From JBEVNX01 sp040507895 (GTDB lineage Bacteria; Desulfobacterota; Binatia; JACPRU01), in NCBI GenBank assembly GCA_040507895.1, contig JBEVNX010000112.1, positions 1 to 19,460 of the forward strand: DNA of 19,460 bases, read 5' to 3'. Positions 15,719 to 19,460 of the stretch are shown here, piece after piece (the stretch's first letter is position 1; each line of letters starts with the position of its first letter). Under the pieces are notes generated by a model. The model ran no database searches. It was not told the DNA's origin and was given only the letters and a program-made list of their open reading frames with translations. The position numbers and the translations under genes are program-made.

Positions 15719-16791
15719 CCGAGCTCGACCCAGTGCGAGCGCTGCCGATGCACGCGTCCGACCGCGCGGGCGCCCCTCACGCCCGCCGCCGCCAGATCGT
15801 CGAGCAGCCGATCGGCGTCCTTCGCGGCCAGCGCGATCAACAGGCCACCCGAAGTCTGAGGATCGTACGCGGCCTCGCGAAGCGTCGCGGACATTGACGC
15901 GGCTACCGCCACCTTGCCGTCGAGGTAGGCACGGATCCGCTTGCACCCGCCGGTCAGGTGGCCGGCGACGACGTGCTGTTCGAGCTCCGGGAGCAAGGGA
16001 AGGCTCGACGCGTCGATCTCGAGCGTGACGCCGCTGCCGCGCGCCATCTCGTGCGCGTGCCCGAGGAGGCCGAAACCGGTGACGTCGGTGGCGGCATGAA
16101 CCTCGCGGCGCAGCATCGCTTCCGCCGCCGCGCGGTTGAGCATCGCCATCGACGCGACGAGCGCATCGTAGGCCTCGGCGCCGAGCGCACCGTGCTTGAG
16201 CGCAGTGGAGAGGATTCCCGTGCCGAGCGGCTTGGTGAGGACGAGCGCGTCACCCGGCTGCGCGCCGACGTTGCGGATGATGCGCCGCGGGTCGACGATC
16301 CCGGTCACCGCCATGCCGTACTTGAGCTCGGGGTCGTCGACCGTGTGGCCGCCGACCACGACCACCGCGGCCTCCGCCGCCTTCTCCACGCCGCCGCGCA
16401 AGATCTCGCCGAGGACCGCGACGTCGAGCTCCTTCGAGGGAAAGCAGACGATGTTCATCGCGGTCTTCGGCACGCCCCCCATCGCGTAGACGTCGGACAG
16501 CGAGTTCGCGGCCGAGATCTCACCGAAGGTGTACGGGTCGTCGACGATCGGCGTGAAGAAGTCCACGGTGTTGACGATCGCCAGATCGTCGCGCAGGCGA
16601 TACACGCCGGCGTCGTCGGACGTGGCCACTCCGACGAGCAGGTCGGGATGCGACGGCTTCGGCAGCCGCTCGAGGATGTCGGCCAGGTCCGCCGGACCCA
16701 GCTTTGCGGCTCAACCGGCGGCCTTGACCTTCTCCGTCAAGCGGATACGCGGTCTCTGGTCGGCCTGGTCGAGCTTGTGAGGCTCGGTCAT
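15715..16791 (-). CDS. selD: selenide, water dikinase SelD, selenocysteine-containing (in-frame UGA at 16713-16711)
   Basis: SelD makes monoselenophosphate from selenide and ATP, the selenium donor for selenocysteine. The 358-residue product starts at ATG 16791 (MTEPHKLDQADQRPRIRL). Codon 27 is TGA at 16713-16711 in the sequence KAAG-Sec-AAKL, exactly the catalytic G-[C/U]-x-x-K motif, with essential Lys30 retained. Downstream lie VATSDDAGVYRL, NTVDFFTPIVDDPY, SANSLSDVYAMGG-type metal/ATP motifs, VVVVGGHTVDDPELKYG and QTSGGLL. Family length is about 345 aa, so translation starting after the TGA (for example at 16629) would lack the catalytic residue. A stem-loop fitting a bacterial SECIS follows the TGA. 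It lies 46 bp after selB and overlaps the helicase start as TTGA. No strong Shine-Dalgarno is seen. Confidence 0.93.
16682..16702 (-). promoter_or_regulatory. candidate bacterial SECIS element inside selD
   Basis: Starting 8 nt after the UGA, the mRNA forms GCUGGGUCC-GGC-GGACCUGGC. This is a 9-bp stem (two G-U wobbles in the middle, five Watson-Crick pairs at the top) closed by a 3-nt loop that begins GG. A short stem with apical G residues a little downstream of the UGA is what SelB winged-helix domain 4 recognises. It is entirely within coding sequence, as in other bacteria. The fold is by eye; SelB binding is inferred. Confidence 0.75.
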
Positions 16792-16807
16792 AGGCCGAGT
16801 CTAGTTT

Positions 16808-16837
16808 GCGCCGACCGAGTAGACAACGAGTCGGCGC
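16808..16837 (-). promoter_or_regulatory. intercistronic stem-loop between selB and selD
   Basis: Immediately after the selB stop, GCGCCGAC (minus strand, 16837-16830) is perfectly complementary to GTCGGCGC (16815-16808), with a 14-nt loop. The hairpin ends 16 nt before the selD ATG. No U-run follows, so it is not a classical terminator. It could stabilise the upstream mRNA, modulate selD initiation, or be a SelB-binding SECIS-like element. Function is not shown by the sequence. Confidence 0.5.
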
Positions 16838-18742
16838 TCAGCCCCGGCGGAGCTTTCGCTGATCCCCCACGCGGATCGTGAAACCGGTGCGATCGAAGTA
16901 CTCGAGCAGCGCGATCGAGAACTTGCGGCTGGCGCCGATCATGTCGCGAAACTCCGCGGCTCCGAGCGGACCGCCGGCGCGGATGCGCTCGGCGATCCGT
17001 TCGCGCAGGCGCGCGATCGTCGAAGCGTGATAGAAGAGGTCCTGGCTCACCTTCGACGCTTTGCCCTCGCGTTCGAGCGCCGCCAGTAGCTCGAGCACGC
17101 GTTTCGGCGGCAGCTTGAGGGTCTCCGACAGCTGCTTCGTGTCGGGCGGGGCGTACGCGCCGGTCTCGATCAGAGCCTCGATCTCCGCCGTCGCGGCGCG
17201 CTCCGGGGCCGCGAGTTTCACGCGGTGCGTCAGTAGGCGGACGAGGCTCTCCTCGCGGACGATCGTCTCGTCGGCCGCGAGGCGATCGACGATGGCACGA
17301 AAGAGGCGCGGCGCGACCGGATACGGGAGCTGCGAGCGCAGCAGCTCCATGTCCATGCCGGGGAGCAGCGGATGATCGCGATGGTACACGGCGAGCGCGG
17401 CGAGCAGAGCTTCGAGCCATTCCGTCCAGCGCTCTCGTGTCGTGAGCCCCTCCACCGCCCCGGCGCCGGGTAGCGCGGTGATCCGCGAATGCGAAGCGAT
17501 CGACCGGACTGCGGCCTCCGGCAGGCCGGCGGCCTCCGCGAGCCAGGTCGGCGTACGGGCAAACACGCGATCCATCTCGAGCAGCGCAAGTACGATCGCG
17601 GCCGGATCCGAGGAGGCGACGCGCTCGAGGAGCGACGGCACGCTCGAGTCGACGGCGCGATGGCGGGGTGGGAACGGATGGACGACCATGCCCCCTCCGA
17701 GCGTACGCTGCGCGCTCTCGCTCCTGAGGATGAACCGGTCGCCGCGGAAGGCGACGATCGGCGCTTGGCACACGAGCTGCACGTACGCGCGCTCCTTCGG
17801 CGCGATCTCCGCGCGGCCGCCGAGGATCACGAGCCGGGCCATGACCTCCGCGGTGCCGAGGTGAACGCGAACTCGGCGGCGGTTCGGCAGCGGCCTCTTG
17901 GCCAGCGGACGGATCTCGACCGACGCGTCGAACCGGTCGGTGGTCGACGTGATCGACGGATGAACGATGACGTGACCGCGGCCGACACCCAGCTTCTCGA
18001 CTCCGACCAGATTGAGCGCGACGCGCTCGCCGCGCTCGGCGCGTGGCACATCATGACCGTGCACCTGGACCGTGCGCACGCGCGCTTCGTTGGCGCCGGG
18101 CAGAACGCGCACCGGCTCACCGGCGGCGATGTGCCCGGCCACGGCCGTGCCGGTGACGACGACGCCGTGACCCTTCATGACGAAGGCGCGATCGACGGGA
18201 AGGCGGAACGGATTGTCGGATCGTATCGGCTCGACGGCCTGCAACCGCCGTGCGATCTCGGCACGCAGAGCGTCGATGCCTTCGCCGTTGACCGCCGAGA
18301 CCTCGCAAGTCGGTGCGCCTTCGAGCACCGTACCGAGCAGGAGGATCTCGATTTCCTCCCGGACCTCCGCCAGCCTTGCGTCGTCGACGAGGTCCTTCTT
18401 GGTGATCACCACGATCCCGCTCTTCACGCCGAGGAGGTGCACGATGTCGAGGTGCTCCTCGGTCTGCGGCATCACGCCGTCGTCGGCGGCGACGACGAAC
18501 AGTACCAGGTCGATGCCGTGGGCGCCGGCCAGCATGTTCTTGATGAAGCGCTCGTGACCGGGCACGTCGACGACTCCGGCGCGCGTGCCGTCCGGTAGCG
18601 CGAGCTCGGCAAAGCCCAAATCGATCGAGATGCCGCGCTCCTTCTCTTCCTTGAGGCGGTCCGTGTCCTCGCCGGTGAGGGCTTTGACGAGCGCCGTCTT
18701 GCCGTGATCGATGTGTCCCGCCGTGCCGACGATGAAAGGCAT
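16838..18742 (-). CDS. selB: selenocysteine-specific elongation factor SelB
   Basis: A 634-residue translation GTPase that carries Sec-tRNA to the ribosome at UGA codons followed by a SECIS. The GTP-binding domain shows G1 GHIDHGKT (9-16), the switch-I-like EKERGISIDLGF (33-44), G3 DVPGH (59-63) and G4 TKKD (114-117, Thr where NKxD is usual, as in many SelB proteins). EF-Tu-like beta-barrel domains follow (PFRLPVDRAFVMKGHGVVVTG), then about 250 residues of winged-helix repeats for SECIS binding, ending with a DLFYHASTIARLRERIAE and FDRTGFTIRVGDQRKL unit. ATG 18742 overlaps the selA stop as ATGA. Its mRNA target within the same transcript is selD itself. Confidence 0.96.
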   Translation of the reverse strand: MPFIVGTAGHIDHGKTALVKALTGEDTDRLKEEKERGISIDLGFAELALPDGTRAGVVDVPGHERFIKNMLAGAHGIDLVLFVVAADDGVMPQTEEHLDIVHLLGVKSGIVVITKKDLVDDARLAEVREEIEILLLGTVLEGAPTCEVSAVNGEGIDALRAEIARRLQAVEPIRSDNPFRLPVDRAFVMKGHGVVVTGTAVAGHIAAGEPVRVLPGANEARVRTVQVHGHDVPRAERGERVALNLVGVEKLGVGRGHVIVHPSITSTTDRFDASVEIRPLAKRPLPNRRRVRVHLGTAEVMARLVILGGRAEIAPKERAYVQLVCQAPIVAFRGDRFILRSESAQRTLGGGMVVHPFPPRHRAVDSSVPSLLERVASSDPAAIVLALLEMDRVFARTPTWLAEAAGLPEAAVRSIASHSRITALPGAGAVEGLTTRERWTEWLEALLAALAVYHRDHPLLPGMDMELLRSQLPYPVAPRLFRAIVDRLAADETIVREESLVRLLTHRVKLAAPERAATAEIEALIETGAYAPPDTKQLSETLKLPPKRVLELLAALEREGKASKVSQDLFYHASTIARLRERIAERIRAGGPLGAAEFRDMIGASRKFSIALLEYFDRTGFTIRVGDQRKLRRG

Positions 18743-19460
18743 CAGTCGCGCGGCACCAACACCGCGGGGTCGAAGACGCCGCGGAGGTCGAGGAGAAAGC
18801 GGTTCTCGTGCACGCGACCGAGAATCGGCGGGCGCGCCGCGCGGAAGCGCGCGGCGATCGCGTCCGGGCGTTGTCGCCCGTGGCCGATCGCGATCACCTT
18901 CGTCGGTAGGGCTTCCGTCGGCAGCGCCCCACTGCCGACTTCCGAGTGCGAATCACGAAGCTCGATCTCGAACTCTGCGCCGAGGGCTTCCCGAAGCAGC
19001 GCGATCGCCGAGCGGCCGACGACCTCCATCTCGACGATCGGGCGCGTCAGCCAGCGAAGCGTCGGCAACGCGCGCGACAGGTCGGGCGCGCGGCGATAGA
19101 CTCTGAGGACGGCGGCGAGCGCGGCGAGGCTCAACTTCCCTGGCCGGAGCGCGCGTCGGAGCGGATTGGCTTTGATGCGCTCGATCACGGCGGCCCGGCC
19201 GACGAGGACGCCTGCTTGTGGGCCGCCGAGCAGCTTGTCGCCGCTGAAGGTCACCACGTCGGCGCCCTCCGCGACCCGCTCCGCAACCACGGGCTCCTTG
19301 GGAAGGCCGAGCACCGAGAGATCCACGAGCGCGCCGCTGCCGAGATCCTCCATTACGGGCAGGTGGTGCGCCCGTCCGAGGGCAACGAGCTCGCGCAGCG
19401 CGACCTCGGCGGCGAAGCCGACGATTCGGTAGTTGCTGGTGTGCACCTTCAGCAACAAGG
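18742..19460 (-). CDS. selA: L-seryl-tRNA(Sec) selenium transferase SelA, C-terminal half (5' end outside window)
   Basis: About 239 C-terminal residues are visible; the reading frame is open to the window edge, so the N-terminal half of this roughly 460-residue protein lies outside. SelA is a PLP enzyme that converts seryl-tRNA(Sec) to selenocysteinyl-tRNA(Sec) using selenophosphate. Visible are LLKVHTSNYRIVGF, EDLGSGALVDLS and the PLP lysine motif FSGDKLLGGPQAG (Lys about 75 of the fragment), followed by the C-terminal domain with ALPTKVIAIGH and a RPPILGRVHENRFLLDLR ending. It is first in the selA-selB-selD-helicase order visible here and overlaps selB by 4 nt. Confidence 0.95.
   Translation of the reverse strand, partial: LLLKVHTSNYRIVGFAAEVALRELVALGRAHHLPVMEDLGSGALVDLSVLGLPKEPVVAERVAEGADVVTFSGDKLLGGPQAGVLVGRAAVIERIKANPLRRALRPGKLSLAALAAVLRVYRRAPDLSRALPTLRWLTRPIVEMEVVGRSAIALLREALGAEFEIELRDSHSEVGSGALPTEALPTKVIAIGHGRQRPDAIAARFRAARPPILGRVHENRFLLDLRGVFDPAVLVPRD

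Noticed and set aside
15715..16629. selD starting at 16629 after the UGA
   Set aside because: It would lack the catalytic Cys/Sec and Lys; the in-frame upstream sequence carries the exact motif and a SECIS-like fold.
16520..16714. Minus-strand frame starting at TTG 16714, overlapping the selD TGA
   Set aside because: Out of frame with selD, arginine-rich and motif-free; a GC-rich shadow.
16792..16837. tRNA-Sec (selC) in the selB-selD gap
   Set aside because: The gap is 46 bp, far too short for the ~95-nt tRNA-Sec, and no other UCA-anticodon cloverleaf was seen in the window.
17489..18598. 369-aa plus-strand frame opposite selB
   Set aside because: Mirror of highly conserved SelB coding sequence with no domain of its own.

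Overview
The window is about 19.5 kb of high-GC bacterial DNA and splits into two parts at a tRNA-Cys gene (9847-9918). Left of it (1-9833) is a damaged accessory region holding truncated or frameshifted genes, two IS110-family insertion sequences and the C-terminal stub of a phage-type integrase. Right of it (9847-19460) are compact, intact housekeeping genes with stop/start overlaps. Gene content suggests a Gram-negative, high-GC organism that uses selenocysteine, perhaps an uncultured deltaproteobacterial-type lineage. The taxon cannot be fixed from the sequence alone.

Left part: a frameshifted, truncated DUF983 gene (115-429) is followed by an intact SAM-dependent methyltransferase (585-1376). 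A two-gene minus-strand operon follows: a PaaK/CapK-like adenylate-forming enzyme (2825-4090) and a FemAB/GNAT-like acyltransferase (1767-2828), a pairing typical of exopolysaccharide or cell-envelope clusters. Around these lie remnants: a flavoprotein monooxygenase tail (4174-4395), a frameshifted unknown gene (4587-4978) and an amidohydrolase without its N-terminus and with a frameshift (6446-7491). Two different IS110-family transposases (5022-6065 plus; 8341-9456 minus) each have a non-coding stretch on the 3' side. The stretch beside the second contains a 16-bp perfect inverted repeat enclosing nested hairpins, a candidate guide (bridge/seek) RNA region. The second IS lies against the broken integrase, whose 3' end is 13 bp from the tRNA-Cys gene, so the left part looks like a decayed integrative element.

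Right part: moeA (molybdenum cofactor) and an alpha/beta hydrolase form a minus-strand operon, divergent from a plant/proteobacterial-type glutamate-cysteine ligase gene. Convergent to that is a minus-strand operon in transcription order selA (cut by the window edge) - selB - selD - dinG-like XPD-family helicase.

The main discovery is that selD is itself a selenoprotein gene. The true start is at 16791 and an in-frame UGA at 16713-16711 sits exactly at the catalytic Cys/Sec position (residue 27, G-U-A-A-K). A 9-bp stem-loop begins 8 nt after it, fitting a bacterial SECIS. Conventional gene calling would truncate this gene by about 54 codons. SelA charges tRNA-Sec, SelB delivers it at the SECIS, and SelD makes the selenophosphate, so this operon's third gene depends on the products of all three. 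No tRNA-Sec gene (selC) was found in the window.
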